Below are positions 48,901-59,618 of a stretch of 64,000 nucleotides of DNA, in pieces. A model generated the notes under the pieces. It was not told the DNA's origin. It saw only the letters and a program-made list of their open reading frames with translations, and made no database searches. The DNA lies in NCBI GenBank assembly GCA_037976565.1, contig CP137679.1, positions 4,989,710 through 5,053,709 on the forward strand, given 5' to 3'. Made by a program: the position numbers and the translations under genes. This DNA comes from Mesocentrotus franciscanus. Lineage: Eukaryota; Echinodermata; Echinoidea; Camarodonta; Strongylocentrotidae. Each line of letters begins with the position of its first letter. Position 1 is the stretch's first letter.

Positions 48901-50799
48901 TCCTCAGTGGAGCGGTTCTTAGGTGAGTGAGAACGGTCAAAGTGGTCCAGGAAGTGGACTTCTGGACCGCTCCAGAAGACCACCTCGGGAGGTAGTCTTG
49001 ATGAACGGGTCTTATTAAGAGCGGTTTGGAGCGCTCTAACGTGCGAGTGTGAACGGAAGCGTACTTTGAACGGAAGTGAGCTAGTGACGTTCCGCGTGAA
49101 ACATGTAGTACGGTACATGCGCTTAGTATTCCGCGCGCGAAAAAATTTACCCGCTGACCTGAGCTGCCATAACAACAAGACCACTTTGACTCGTGGAGCG
49201 GTTTGAGCCATAAAAAAACTGCTCGGAGTGTGAACGCTCGCAAACCGTTCCTCAAGACCCGTTCCTCTGAGCGGTCTAACTAAGACCACTTTCAAAGTGA
49301 GTGAGAACAGGGTCTAGACCGCTCCAACGAAGTGAATGAGAACGGGGTTTCTAGAGAGAGAGAGAGAAAGAGGGGGCGGGTGATAAAAAAGGGATAGATA
49401 GATGTATAGATAAATAGGATGATAGATCTATAGAGAGATATATACATGTAGGAGGGTAGATGGATAGAGAGAGAGAGAGAGATGAAGAGAGAGAGAGAGA
49501 GAGATGGAGCTAGATGAATATGTCTTATTGATACGAGGAAGTTGGTCTATATCCTTTTTTATACATTAACACTTTGGTAGATGAGTTATGATATATACAA
49601 ATTGGAATCATATATCCATATTGTTCTCCGACTTCCTTTATCAGATCCATACGTCAAAGTTTCAATTTTCTACATGAGTAAACGACTGAAGAAGAAAAAG
49701 ACATCTACTCAGCATGGAACACGATCTCCCGTATTCAACGAGGCCCTCGTCTTCAATGTCGACACCGACTTCTTACAGCATCTCACCATCGAGTTCCAGG
49801 TCATTCATGAGAACAGATTCGGACCAAACGAGGTGAGTTTGGACCCGAGTATGAAATCCAAAGACACGGTTTTCCTGTGTATACACCGCAGTGTTTCCAA
49901 CACACTGGAAGGAACAGAATATCAGTCCCAAAGCTTTTATGCAAAGCTAGATCATATTAATGGAGATATCATTATTCTTAGTTTTGCTGAAATCCACTCT
50001 CCGAATTGATATCCGTACTACGGTATTGACATTTGACTGAAAGAAAAATCAGCATTATTTTTTCAAATTTGTCAAATTTGTCAAATTTGTCAAAGTTAAG
50101 CGTTGATCCTATTCTTAATTTCGTGGTTTCTTTACAATATTAGGTAAACTTAATTGATAAACCACAATAATTGACTAGAATTGTTCTCAGACTGTCCCCA
50201 GGTATTCCTGGTTTATGTTTAGTTTAGTTCTGACGTCCCCCTTTGACTCCCCTTATATCATATTTAAAGATAAAGTTGAGTTCTGGTCATGCGATTGCAT
50301 TGTGAAAGGAACGTTGTGGAATCGATCAGAAAAGGTTGATCATCTAGCATATAAGTATTGGTGTGTACTGCAAGGTTCTGGAATCATCAAAATGATAAGA
50401 AATTTGGCCCAGTCTTAGTAAGGTTACAAGCACTGTACACAGAAAGATGTATATGGGACTACACGAACATGTGGCATAAAAATCCGTCCCGATTTTTATG
50501 ATGTTACAAGCCATATTTAGAATATTAAGGCATTGGAAGAGCCATGCTTTTCAGGAAACATTTTTTCTCTGATGTTCTTCCACACTTGCATAATACAATG
50601 ATAACGCTCACAAATTATTTGTCACCTCTTCCCAGAACTCAACCTTCTCTTTAAGCCTTTATTCATCTCTTTCTTATTTTAGGTCTTGGGAAAAGCCGTT
50701 GTTGGACCAGGAACTGGCGGGGAGGAGTTGGCCCACTGGAACGACATGATCCGCTCAGGAAACAAACCCGTCGCCAGCTGGCACTGTCTTTTACCCTGA
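41285..50799 (+). CDS. Synaptotagmin (Syt12-like), complete 8-exon gene
   Basis: A membrane-anchored tandem C2 protein of the synaptotagmin family, which tethers vesicles and helps control exocytosis. Coding exons are 41285-41547, 41846-41916, 43785-43918, 45689-45889, 46544-46771, 47662-47794, 49645-49832 and 50683-50799 (1335 nt, 444 residues). All introns are GT-AG and every phase joins. Residues 1-8 are luminal, about 9-36 span the membrane, then comes a Ser/Pro linker, C2A (about 168-295) and C2B (about 304-444). C2A keeps D199, D205, D257, D259 and has E265 at the fifth ligand position. C2B has H398, N400 and E406 where Syt1 has aspartates, but keeps the polybasic KRLKKKK (356-362). The C-terminus has WHCL. 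C2B wording (SLSYLPSAERLTVV, PVFNEA, HWNDM) is nearest Syt12. The subfamily is by eye, the family is secure. Confidence 0.93.
41636..41702. repeat. CT and TA microsatellites in intron 1
   Basis: Short (CT)n followed by (TA)n, then an A run near 41752-41775. Confidence 0.85.
41846..41916 (+). CDS. Synaptotagmin coding exon 2: Ser/Thr-rich linker
   Basis: 71 nt between TCTCTAG and GTAAGT, entering in phase 2 and leaving in phase 1. It encodes a linker rich in Ser, Thr and Pro. Support rests on phase and splice signals since linkers are not conserved. Confidence 0.7.
42197..43072. mobile_element. Inverted-repeat element in intron 2, ~140-bp arms
   Basis: TTGTCTACGTGCACCGTAAG at the left end is mirrored by the right end ending GCACGTAGACAA. 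Inner matches include GGTGAATACGTCAATATT and GTTACTATGGCAACA with their complements. The interior holds an ATT microsatellite. No target duplication is obvious. Confidence 0.7.
43785..43918 (+). CDS. Synaptotagmin coding exon 3: linker
   Basis: 134 nt between CCCCACAG and GTAAGT. It encodes a linker with two SP/TP motifs (ISPRTPSMSRK), plausible proline-directed kinase sites, and ends exactly on a codon. Confidence 0.8.
44143..44230. repeat. CT/CA microsatellite in intron 3
   Basis: (CT)n about 45 bp followed by mixed CA and CTCT. Confidence 0.9.
44231..45301 (+). mobile_element. 3' end of a LINE, interrupted by a hAT MITE
   Basis: A 5'-truncated non-LTR retrotransposon. The frame encodes the C-terminal region after the reverse transcriptase: KLQKIQKRAARIIL, then TSLKWMTIDKRFE, then IYKCVHNLAPSYLQ, then FEWNKLD and a stop near 44936. 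This is followed by a 3' UTR ending in GGGCTACCCTGACAAAAG and (AAAT)n. The MITE splits the frame at the R-V codons. Element plus its 8-bp duplication is 363 bp, so the frame is kept across it. Sense orientation relative to synaptotagmin. Confidence 0.8.
44355..44725. mobile_element. hAT-type MITE, copy 2, nested in the LINE
   Basis: The 355-bp element at 44363-44717 starts CAGTGGCGGATCCAGG and ends CTGGATCCGCCCCTG, with AGTCGTGT on both sides (44355-44362, 44718-44725). Removing it and one duplication restores an uninterrupted LINE frame, which proves the insertion order. Confidence 0.93.
45302..45688. other. Pyrimidine-rich end of synaptotagmin intron 3
   Basis: CT-rich sequence leading into the exon 4 acceptor. 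A CA run directly follows the LINE tail. Confidence 0.6.
45689..45889 (+). CDS. Synaptotagmin coding exon 4: first half of C2A
   Basis: Encodes the start of C2A: GIMNFSLKY, LTVRLIQARNL and GTADPYCKV, with calcium ligands D199 and D205. Acceptor TTTATCACAG, donor GTACGA. Upstream open sequence in a different frame is intron. Confidence 0.9.
45948..45980. repeat. TA microsatellite in intron 4
   Basis: (TA)n followed by a T run. Confidence 0.9.
46544..46771 (+). CDS. Synaptotagmin coding exon 5: second half of C2A
   Basis: Encodes VHRKTVLPEFQESFVFEIP and the loop-3 segment FDYDQFSRDECIG, with D257, D259 and E265, then the closing strand of C2A. Phase 0 on both sides. Donor GTATGT. Confidence 0.92.
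46809..47135. mobile_element. Inverted-repeat element in intron 5 (TTCAG.TATGACGCGG ends)
   Basis: Left end TTCAGGTATGACGCGGTA. Two complementary right-type ends lie near 46982-47003 and 47114-47135. The interior segment AATGAATGGCAACTGCGCGC recurs, diverged, at 47305 and 59045. The structure suggests one element next to a partial second copy. Confidence 0.55.
47300..47640. repeat. Diverged copy of the same repeat, split by a TA-flanked MITE
   Basis: ACGTGTAAATCAATGGCAAC through AATGTCATGCGCCTA, then the inserted element, then TATTCACTGAGCTCTGTG. The uninterrupted form is seen at about 46869-46930. Confidence 0.65.
47350..47563. mobile_element. TA-flanked MITE (Tc1/mariner-like), 210 bp
   Basis: The element at 47352-47561 starts CACCCCTTTACGGTTA and ends TAACCGTGAAAGGGTG, with TA on both sides. 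Subterminal inverted sequence TTTGCGAGTAAACA / TGTTTACTCGTAA follows. The empty site is known from the sister repeat copy, so insertion is well supported. Confidence 0.8.
47662..47794 (+). CDS. Synaptotagmin coding exon 6: start of C2B
   Basis: Encodes LGDLMFSLSYLPSAERLTVV and KARNLRTVSTAEGKQTA. The loop-1 segment is about three residues longer than in Syt1 and has E338 in place of the first calcium-binding Asp. Acceptor TTCTCTGTAG, donor GTAGGA, phase 1 exit. Confidence 0.9.
47939..49345. mobile_element. Three copies of a ~450-bp element in inverted arrangement, intron 6
   Basis: Copy 1 (about 47939-48390) is in + orientation. Copies 2 (about 48430-48870) and 3 (about 48880-49320) are in - orientation and nearly identical to each other. 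Shared blocks include TGGCTCAAACCGCTCCACGA, GTCAAAGTGGTCTTGTTGCT, TTTCGCGCGGAACGTCAC and CCTCCCGAGGTGGTCTTCTG. Outer ends read AAACCGTTCTCACTCACTT and its degenerate complement. Several overlapping open frames exist in each copy but resemble no protein family, so I treat it as non-autonomous. Confidence 0.75.
49354..49510. repeat. GA and GATA microsatellites in intron 6
   Basis: GA runs with TAGATAGATG between them. Confidence 0.9.
49645..49832 (+). CDS. Synaptotagmin coding exon 7: C2B core
   Basis: Completes DPYVKV across the intron, then the polybasic strand KRLKKKKTS, RSPVFNEALVFNV and the loop-3 region IHENRFGPNE, where calcium ligands are replaced. Acceptor CCTTTATCAG, donor GTGAGT. 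Confidence 0.92.
50255..50665 (+). repeat. Dispersed ~400-bp repeat, copy 2, in intron 7
   Basis: Direct-orientation relative of 39890-40310. Ends just before the exon 8 polypyrimidine tract, so part of it may supply that tract. Confidence 0.6.
50683..50799 (+). CDS. Synaptotagmin coding exon 8: C2B end and stop
   Basis: Encodes VLGKAVVGPGTGG, the helix segment ELAHWNDMI and the closing ASWHCLLP before TGA. The HW..M and WHxL motifs are the family's C-terminal signature. Confidence 0.92.
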   Translation, partial: VLGKAVVGPGTGGEELAHWNDMIRSGNKPVASWHCLLP

Positions 50800-53097
50800 A
50801 CTTTCGTCGATAACATCATGACATGGTGGCATATATCGACTTTCAACCAATCAGCGCGTGAGGTTATTAGTCACCAGCCAATCAGCGACGAGGAATTCTT
50901 CTTCGCGTTCACAAGCAGACAGAGTTCTGTCTTATGATCACTGATGATGCATCTTATTCTGCACTGATCGATCGCGTTTTTTAAAATATCAGTTTGATGT
51001 GGTTGATAGCACTTTACGGCTTCTAATTTGGCATTGTTGTTATTTATGGACTTCATGAAAATGGTCTTAAAGAGAAAGCCATCGACGCCAATTGGATTAA
51101 ATTGTGATTACGGGTAGACGCCATCAGACTATGAACAGTCTAATGGGCTGTGACAAAATGCATTACATATGTATTTAGAGGAACGTGGCAGAGGCCAACG
51201 ACGTGGCTCTCTCATTTGTTAGACACTGGGAGACAGTACTTTGATCACAACAAATTATAGTGATTTAATGCTATTTTTTCAAAATTAACATCAATTGACT
51301 GAATAGGTCGCTTAGTATTTTTCACCTGACTCACACGATATTGTGACGCCACGACGCTGAGAAGATCTGACAACCGTTACTGAAGGGCGTCAGGAAAACA
51401 CACCAACCTTCGCGACGAAGAGCCCTACTATCAAGAAGCTTTACCAGAGTCTAATGCAGGACACTTCATTTAAAACACTACCCTTAACTGATTATTCTTG
51501 ACTGATCAATAGCATTGAACTTCGAGGACTACGTCAAGATGCAGCGGCAAGACTCTGGAAGATTTCCCTGATTGATCAATGTCCATATTATCATCGCTGG
51601 TTACATATATACTAAGCCATGGACATCGCTACTGGTTGATCATAATATGTGAAGAAAAAAAAAGATATTTCACGCAATTCCACGATATTTGGGGACACTT
51701 TCGGAAGTAATGATCATGGAAAATGCCTTAACATATAGGCCTAATAGAAAAGTGGTAAACGCTTTGATTTGATTGGAATAACAGACCTTTATAAAGCGGC
51801 TTTGGCGTTGGATGTTAGGAGGTAACCCCTGAATAATCACCGCGGTTGAAATTTATTCTTTACGGGCAGCTACCGATGATGAAAGCCTTTTGATGAGTAA
51901 TAAATTCATGTTTAAAAGGGAAAATGAAAGCACTGCATGCTACATACTGACGACTATACTGCAACAGCAAGTATATTATGCTGCTCAGTGGCAGATGGAA
52001 TATCATCGAGCCGATGATGCAAGACGTGGTCACCTCGGTGAAGACCGTCACCTGAAGACACTGATAATCAGTTTTTCACCAGTGTGTGGACAAAAAAAGG
52101 GGAAGGGTTTAAAAGAAATTCTTCCATTGGCCGGTTACCAGTGGAACTGAAGAGTCAGAAATATATTTTGCGAACGGGAATAAACGGTTAACCACTAAGC
52201 ATTCTGCAGTGATGTGGACCTCAGTCACCTTAGCCATGGACTTACCACAGGCTACATCGGTGACAACCTCATGATCCAGTGATTCTTCGGCTCCTGCTCT
52301 CGAAATTTATTGCGAAAATGTCACCTTGACATACTCGGGAGATCTTGGTTACCTACCTCCACAAAGCCTCCAGATGTCAAGAGGTGTTGCATGCGTTTGG
52401 ACCTCAATTCTAATTTTCCTCGGCGGTCCAAAGGGTGGTATATTACACACCATACCATTCAATCGCTGTATAATATCGACCGCCAGAGCAAGCACTATGT
52501 GTAGAATAGTAATATGTTCTCTTATCACCAAAAAAATGACCCGTCAACATGATTATTTTTTATCTTAACTTGTCAATATAAGTTTCACTTAAATCAGGCA
52601 CAAGTGATGCCAAATGGAGGGGGGCGGGGAATAGTATGTTCTTATATTGCCCCTTTGTAATTTTCGCATGCTTATACATGCGCGACAGGAAAATTTATCA
52701 AAACTGTTTTTATGAAACCATATTTGTAAACATGTTGGCACCCTACATGATGCCTATCATACATTCTGTTCATATACAAGTAATTACTTTCTCAATTCTT
52801 TGATCTGACATCAAGGTTTATTTGATTTTTTTTGTTTGTTTAACAATCAAATGTGCACTTAGGAAAACTTGCTTTTCACTGACAAAAACATTCTCTTTTT
52901 AGGGGTGGAATTTACGTATGTGGCATTATACTCATGGGAATAAAGTTTAATACGATGAAGTAATTTTAGAATAAACCTATTCAATTTGCATTATTTATTC
53001 GCCTTTGTTGCCTATAATACAGTACATGTATTATACTAATTTTCATTTGAATGTATTGATGCATCATTTTCGGGAATGTATCGAATTGTGGAATAAA
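50800..53097 (+). other. Probable synaptotagmin 3' UTR region
   Basis: About 2.2 kb with almost no interspersed repeats, unlike its surroundings, as expected for a long 3' UTR. AATAAA hexamers occur at 51899, 52179, 52939, 52970 and 53092. The cluster at 52939-52975 is the most likely end. An 86-codon frame at 51890-52150 is unsupported. Confidence 0.5.
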
Positions 53098-53182
53098 TGG
53101 AAAAATCAATTAATAAATGTGTGAACATTGTTTTATGCTCCAATTGTGTCCTTGTACGTAAACTTTGCTTTCAGATGAATGT

Positions 53183-53340
53183 TAATACTACTACTACTAC
53201 TACTACTACTACTATTACTACTACTACTACTACTACTACTATTACTACTACTACTACTACTACTACTACTATTACTACTACTACTACTACTACAACTACT
53301 ACTACTACTACTAATACTACTACAATTACTACCACTAAAA
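53183..53340. repeat. ACT trinucleotide tract
   Basis: (ACT)n with ATT interruptions. The poly-Thr and poly-Val frames over it are artefacts. Confidence 0.95.
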
Positions 53341-53464
53341 TAATCATAAAAATAATCATACTACAAATGTATCATCTACAAATGCCATGCAGTATTCATG
53401 TAATCAATCGGTTTGGATTGACCCTTTTCGCTATTGATAAATTGTGTAAAGGTGCCAGTGTAAA

Positions 53465-53752
53465 GGTGCCATGGTCTAGTGGAAACGTCATCGGATTGTG
53501 TATCACATGGTTCGCGGTTTGAGTCCCGCCGCTGCTCCAATGTCTTTTGACAAGACATTAATCTACATTTGCCACTATCCACCCAGGTGTGGTTAATGGG
53601 TACCTGGTAGAAATTTATTCCTTGAATGCTTTCAGCGCCTTAGGGCAGCTAGGCAAAAACCATGGTTATGGTCCTGCTTTGTAGGCGCCTTAAGCATGTT
53701 AAGCATCCCCTGGGATGGATACGTACGCAATATAAATATAACTATTATTATT
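53465..53752 (+). mobile_element. tRNA-derived SINE, full length, plus strand
   Basis: A box TGGTCTAGTGG (53472-53482), B box GGTTTGAGTCC (53516-53526), body CCACTATCCACCCAGGTGTG, and a tail of ATT repeats. Confidence 0.85.
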
Positions 53753-55888
53753 TTTTCAAATGAATACGGTATGCGCTTGTCAACGCTGCTTCACTGGTTC
53801 CTCGATAGTCGATATATGGACGATCGCCAAACAATCGGCAATAAAGAAATGGAATCCTTTGAAAAATAGACACATTGACACATCTATTGGACTTCTTCTT
53901 TTGCACGACCAATAAATATGTGTATAAACGCAAGTATAGCTGGTCTGGCAAGGCCAGACCACTTAAACGCGACCCGTAAGAGCATCAAGAAGCTATAAGT
54001 TAGAATCAGTTAATTAATTCACACTGAGGTGATAAAGAAGAGAAGGTAGGAAGAACTATTCGGCATACATTTTCGACTTGTACTCATCTCTAACAAGGGC
54101 ATGATCAATATCATTCACAGCTGTGTTTATCATGGAATTATGATACAGATACATATATACATCCTTGGATGTGGTTGTTCATGTTCCAAGTGACCCCAAA
54201 AATTGAAATATTCTTGCTCTAAGAGTAGAGTAGATAAGTTTATTCCATCTAAGCTAATAGTGACATCTGTTCGGGAACCTCCAACATTTGAAAGTGATTT
54301 GCACTTTGTTTCAATTTCAGACCTAAAGAACTGGTATGTGATGCGATCTGATTCCTAAGCCTTTGATGCGATCTTTTATTTATCCAGTAATTAAGCAGAA
54401 ATCATCCCCGAATGGGGCAGACATAAAGTTGTCACCATTCAGTTTGTATCCAAATCTTTCGTTTTCAACTTGAAAAATGCCCTTTTAAAACTTGAATGGT
54501 TGTGAGGTCCATTCATCAGTTGACACACATCCCGTAAGAGAAGAGTATGACAAGTTAAGAAAGTACACGCAGGTTTGGGATATTAACAATGTCACTTTGA
54601 TTCTCGCTATCGCCAAAACTAAATGCACGGATGTAGCCTCTCGGATATAATTTCAAGCCACTTCGGGGACTTACATACTTCCGGTGTACGGCAATGCGCG
54701 CGCGGTACACCCATTATGCATATTTGCACTGTACGTACGTACGTATCCAGAAGCTTTTTCTGTGTTCCTTTTTTCTGACGGTGTCACGGCATCAACTCAA
54801 AACAAGAGACAGATATTCCAAAGCCAATGCAGCAGATCTGCAGACAACCTCTTGATTTAGTCAGAATCTTTATTCTTTATTTCTTTATTTCTATATTGCT
54901 TTATTTCTTTATTTCTTTCCGTTTGTTTTTTGTGGTCAGATTTAGTTTTTAAAAATGCACCATCCAATCACCATCAATTTTTCACCACTAATTCCCCTTG
55001 GTCAGGAATAGAAAATATCCCCCTCTCAATGTGATCACTCAGCCATGACGTCATCTAGTGAATTCGCATCATCAATCACATCTCCCTAACAAGCCTTTGA
55101 AATTTAACCAAATGTAGTACACATAAAACTTCAAGTCATGGGTCAATATCCGGGTATATTAGTGTCCCTGTGTATCATCACGCACGTCATCATTTAAAAA
55201 ATGCTCAAAATCGCTTTCTGATAATTTACAATACATTTCAGGCCTTTTTGCTCATTTGAATATTTTACACGCGTTTTTAATAATGCGCGCAGATCGTGTA
55301 TGGAATGTAGACATGCAGTTTTTTGTTCGCATGGAACTGATTTCTGATACCTCCTTAGCAACTTTCCTAAATTTCAGTCCATTCTTACCTTAGTTGACGT
55401 TGTGCGCTTTAAAGATAAAAATCCGTGCGCGCCTAAAGTTACCAAAATCTTAAAAACTTGTAAAAATTATTCATTATAGCTTTTACCAATTCTATGACCC
55501 CCAAATTTCTTTTTATATTCTGATAGAGTATGAGTTGGAGATACTATTTCATGTCTCATTTGACCATACTGAACATTATGACGTCATTATACGGCCCTTT
55601 AAATTCAGAATTCAAGATTAGATGGCTTACATTATATTTGACTTAAAACAAAATTGTTTTCATATATTTGTTGATGTTCATCGGACTGTATTCACGCCGA
55701 TTCCCCCAAAAGTGAAATTTTCATTGAATGTGAAAGTCAAAATCCGCTATGTTGCAAGAACACGCACGCTTGTAAAAACTATATGACCAAATCATTATTT
55801 TGTTTTTAAATTCAGAATAAATATATTTCTTGCCGGATGATTTTCAAACTTTATATTGAGTGTCCCATCAGATATATGTTCCTGTGTA
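53753..55888. other. No gene recognised; likely old retroelement remains
   Basis: Contains TTTCTTTATTTC repeats near 54865-54920 and a long stretch with ATGACGTCAT-type motifs (about 54990-55800) of a style repeated at 60250-60300. No frame is preserved. Confidence 0.4.
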
Positions 55889-55889
55889 T

Positions 55890-56110
55890 CAGGAAAATTA
55901 CCCCCCGGAAAATTACCCCCGAAGACAATTACCTCCCAAAAAAAAAAAAAAAAACCAAAAATTGTTAATTAAAGGGAAAGTCCACCCTGAAAATAAGCTG
56001 GTTTTAATAAAAAGCGATTTTTTTTTTTTTTTTTTTTTTTTGTAGAGTAATTTTGCCGCTGGTAATTGGCCGGGGGGTGAATGTCCAGGAGGTAATTATC
56101 CTAGAACCCA
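55890..56110. mobile_element. Nested DNA-element ends
   Basis: Two partly complementary ends, TCAGGAAAATTACCCCCCGG on the left and GGAGGTAATTATCCTAGA on the right, enclose the left end of a TTAA-type element (TTAA at 55969-55972, then AGGGAAAGTCCACCC from 55973) and a 21-T run. The TTAA element's other end is missing. Confidence 0.45.
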
Positions 56111-59100
56111 TGTGCAGCCTAGGCCCATCCAATACCAGGGTTGTGGGGTTGTTGTTTTAGTTTTAGGCGTGTATCATTCAATTATGAATATGTTGTTGTT
56201 GTTGTTTAGGTTTATAGGCGTTTATCATTCATGAGTGAATATTCTTTCTTATCTGTTAGTCTTATTACAAGACTCCCATTATTCATCAAGATATTATGCT
56301 CAGGAGTTTGTGTACAAACCCAATTGGGGAATTTTATTACTGAGAAAATTCACGTAAAATTCTTGGTGTAAACCTATCGGGTTAAACTCACAGATACTGC
56401 ACAATGAAACTATCCAGTTTATGTGATGCTAGTTTTCCTTCTCAGACATTCATTTTTTATCGAAAAACAATGAGCCTGGAAGTTTTTGTACAAAATCTAT
56501 AGAGAAATTCTGTCATTCAAATACGCGGGTGAAATACAGTTCCTTTTCTTGTGAGTAATTGTCGATCATGTGTCAGATGCCGTCTGGCAATCGTTGCTGC
56601 AGATCCCTAATTCGTCAGCAGTGAGGAATTCCAGTCTAGTTGGTAAAAGTACTTGCTACAACTATTTGCAGAGTCCACATCACAGAACAAAACCACAACA
56701 AAAATAATCAATGAATTAGCCATAGTCAGATAGTAAATATGCTTCAAACTACATCTTTATTCACTAAAATTGTTTTTAAACATCAAACTTCTTATGCTAC
56801 TACATGCATTTGAATTCCATGTACTTATAAACAGCACGTACAAACAGATTTAATAAGCTCTTTTTCTGCTACTGACAGAACTCCTAGAATGCCATATTGT
56901 TTTGGAGTACTACCGTTTGTTATTTAGAGGATATGTGACAAAACTTGACTGTGGCAGTCCATGTTTGTTCCATGAGTCGATTGAAGCAAAGAAAGAGGGG
57001 CCATTCCATGGTTTAGGGGGCAAGTTTTGTGACATACCACATGTGAGAGACTATGTCTCCTATCAACCATAAAAACGCTTGCTCAAATTGAGTTTACCAT
57101 AAAAAGCATAGCCAACTATGATCTGAAGTATCCAATCCAATCCAATCCAGGAATTGATATAGCGCCAATATCTAGGTGCCTAATCAAGTACTTAAGCTTC
57201 ATAGTGCATCAAAACAAAGTTTATGTAATGTTATATAAATGTTCCTTATAATGCTGGTAAAATCAGAAACAACTGAACTAGGAGTGATTCTGTCAGGGCG
57301 CTACTATCGGTATTGTATATATTCATTGCGTAACAATTCTAAACAGATGATTTTATCTTCCATGTGCAGAAGATCTCATACCAATGTTACATATACAAGT
57401 ATTCTTGAAACTAGCTACTACATGTAAATATTAAAGCAATCATAAAACTTTATATTCTATTCTACTTAATACATGTACAATTGTCAATATATTGTGTACA
57501 CGAACATGCATTGTAATACACATGATACATATTTTTCGTCATTAAAAACAATCCACTGTCAGCATGTTACATATAAAAGTAAAGCTTTTCAAAGTACCGG
57601 GGACCGTATTCAATTTATTAAGCGGATTAAGTCAATATTTTACTTAGCAGTTCACTTGGCTATGGGATATGTCTTAACTCGTATTCAGATCTCTTCTGAG
57701 CATTTTACTTTAGTAGGCCGACTTTAATGTACTTACTGATAAGTGTTGTCACGTCACATTGTCAATCAACAACAATGCGCCATTAACGCGTCGCATTAAA
57801 TGCACGCTAGTATAATTGTGCACAACTTATGATGACGGTATGAAAGTCATGTCCACCAATCAAGACCTCCAAAATAATTGGCTTAAGTCTCCTAAAAAGC
57901 TGTCTTAAACTTATTGTAAAATACTTAGCCAAAGGCTTCAACTGCATACCAAATTTGGCTAAGTATTTTATCTTAGCTTAGTACAATACTCTCATTTTTG
58001 ACATAAGCATTGAATTGATTATTACAGCGATTCTTTAGCCTCAATATACTTGAGTTGAGAGTGGATCCATGCTATTGGAAAGGGAGGGGCACAAACGTGA
58101 AGAAAAATAAATTGGTAAAATGAAAACAATTAATAAATGGGTGGCCACTGTTTTCTTCTTCATTGGGTTGTTGGTTTTAAAAGAAGGGACATGAGCCAGT
58201 TCTGCCCCCCCCTTTCCCTCCTGCCTATTAGTCTGTCAGTGACTGGAATGCCTCAGCATCAAAGTGTGATGTACACCAGTGTAACAAATACATGTACATT
58301 TACAAATCGATATACCTAAACCTTAAATTTATGATTGTGATTGTCAGAACATGAACTGTGAACATTACAAGTTCATGAGTAACAGATTGAACTACATGTA
58401 AAACACAGCATTTCTCCTAAATATCTCTTTTCACTGTATATTTTATTGGTTGTAACCTATCATGTATATCATACTGTACAATACATGCAAGCATAACGTT
58501 AAGGCTAAAAATTTGCAGATTAAATGGTAATTTAACAGGTAATTATATCAAAAGTACTGGTAAATTGTGTGACTTTGTACTTGTTTCATGGTGAAGTGTG
58601 ACATATCATACAGTGTATCATATTTCAAATCACCTGCAGCTCTCTGCTCCTCCACATGTAGTCATGTGCTTAAGATATTATGATTTTCTTGCATATTTTT
58701 TTAAATATTGAAAGTAGGTAGTAATGGACAGGTTCATGAGATTTGTGTAAAACAATTGTAAACAAAAAAAAGCTCCAAAACTGATGTACGTCTGTACTAT
58801 AAAAAGAAACATTTCAGTGCCTAGTTTCTCTCTACTTTGATTAATACAAATTATAAACATGTACTAAATCCTAAATACACGTATGCTCCTTCCTTATTTT
58901 GTTTCTCTTTGTCCTCTTTATCACGAAGTCGGATTCAATATTTCCCCTCGAAGTGATTATTGTCAGAGTTACACATAATTTCTTAAGGCCTGTTCATGCC
59001 ATGGTAAACTGCCTCAACAAAGCTGCCGCAGTTTATTTACGTATAAATGAATGACAACTGCGCGCAATAAATGTCCTACATGTAATATATTCACTGAGCT

Positions 59101-59365
59101 CTGTGTTGTAAGATACAAAAATGTGAAATGCATTACACTTATTTCCTTGTTTAAACAAAAAAGTGGCGGTTGACCGCCTGCTGTCTAAATGAGGCCTTAC
59201 TACACAAAGCAAGTATATAATCTACCTACTAATGTTTACAAATCTGCATTAGTAAATTCATCATGGCATGGAATACAATAATAAAGAAAATAATAACTAT
59301 ATGTCCATTTATATAGAACAGCTACTTCATGTATATGAACATACTCTACTGCCCTTAATACAAAT
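56111..59365. other. AT-rich sequence, possibly the 3' UTR of the minus-strand gene
   Basis: Holds a (CCAAT)n-tailed SINE-like fragment near 57135-57190, a perfect 17-bp stem with 20-nt loop (57917-57970) and a diverged repeat at 58983-59205 related to 46809-47003. Reverse-strand AATAAA hexamers occur near 56758 and 59032. No coding exon seen. Confidence 0.4.
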
Positions 59366-59587
59366 TATCACATTATTACCCCGGCTGTAGCTGAGCCGCC
59401 ATGATGATTAAGGTGCTAAAGCATTTAAAGATTTTTTTCCTACCGGGTACCCATTTATATCAACTAAGGTAAAAGTGGCAAATGTAGATAAATGTCTTGC
59501 CAAAGGACATAAGTGCCAAGGCGGGACTCGAACCGTGAACAATGTGATCCAAAGTCCGGTAACGTATCCATTAGACCACGACACCTC
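59366..59587 (-). mobile_element. tRNA-derived SINE, minus strand
   Basis: Reversed B box GGGACTCGAACCGTG and reversed 5' end CCATTAGACCACGACACCTC, with body CATTATTACCCCGGCTGTAG. It lies 31 bp beyond the stop codon of the minus-strand gene, so it would be part of that gene's 3' UTR. Confidence 0.8.
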
Positions 59588-59618
59588 TACATAAAGCTAC
59601 ATTGACAAAAAAGATGAC

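Noticed and set aside
48038..49295. Recurring 100-158-codon frames in the three-copy intronic element
   Set aside because: Several frames are open at once on the same DNA, no domain is recognisable, and the copies lie inside an intron. Repetition of the element explains the recurrence.
51890..52150. 86-codon frame beyond the synaptotagmin stop
   Set aside because: Lies in the likely 3' UTR and resembles no known protein.
53097..53522. Poly-Thr open frame of 141 codons
   Set aside because: Produced by the ACT trinucleotide tract and running into a SINE.
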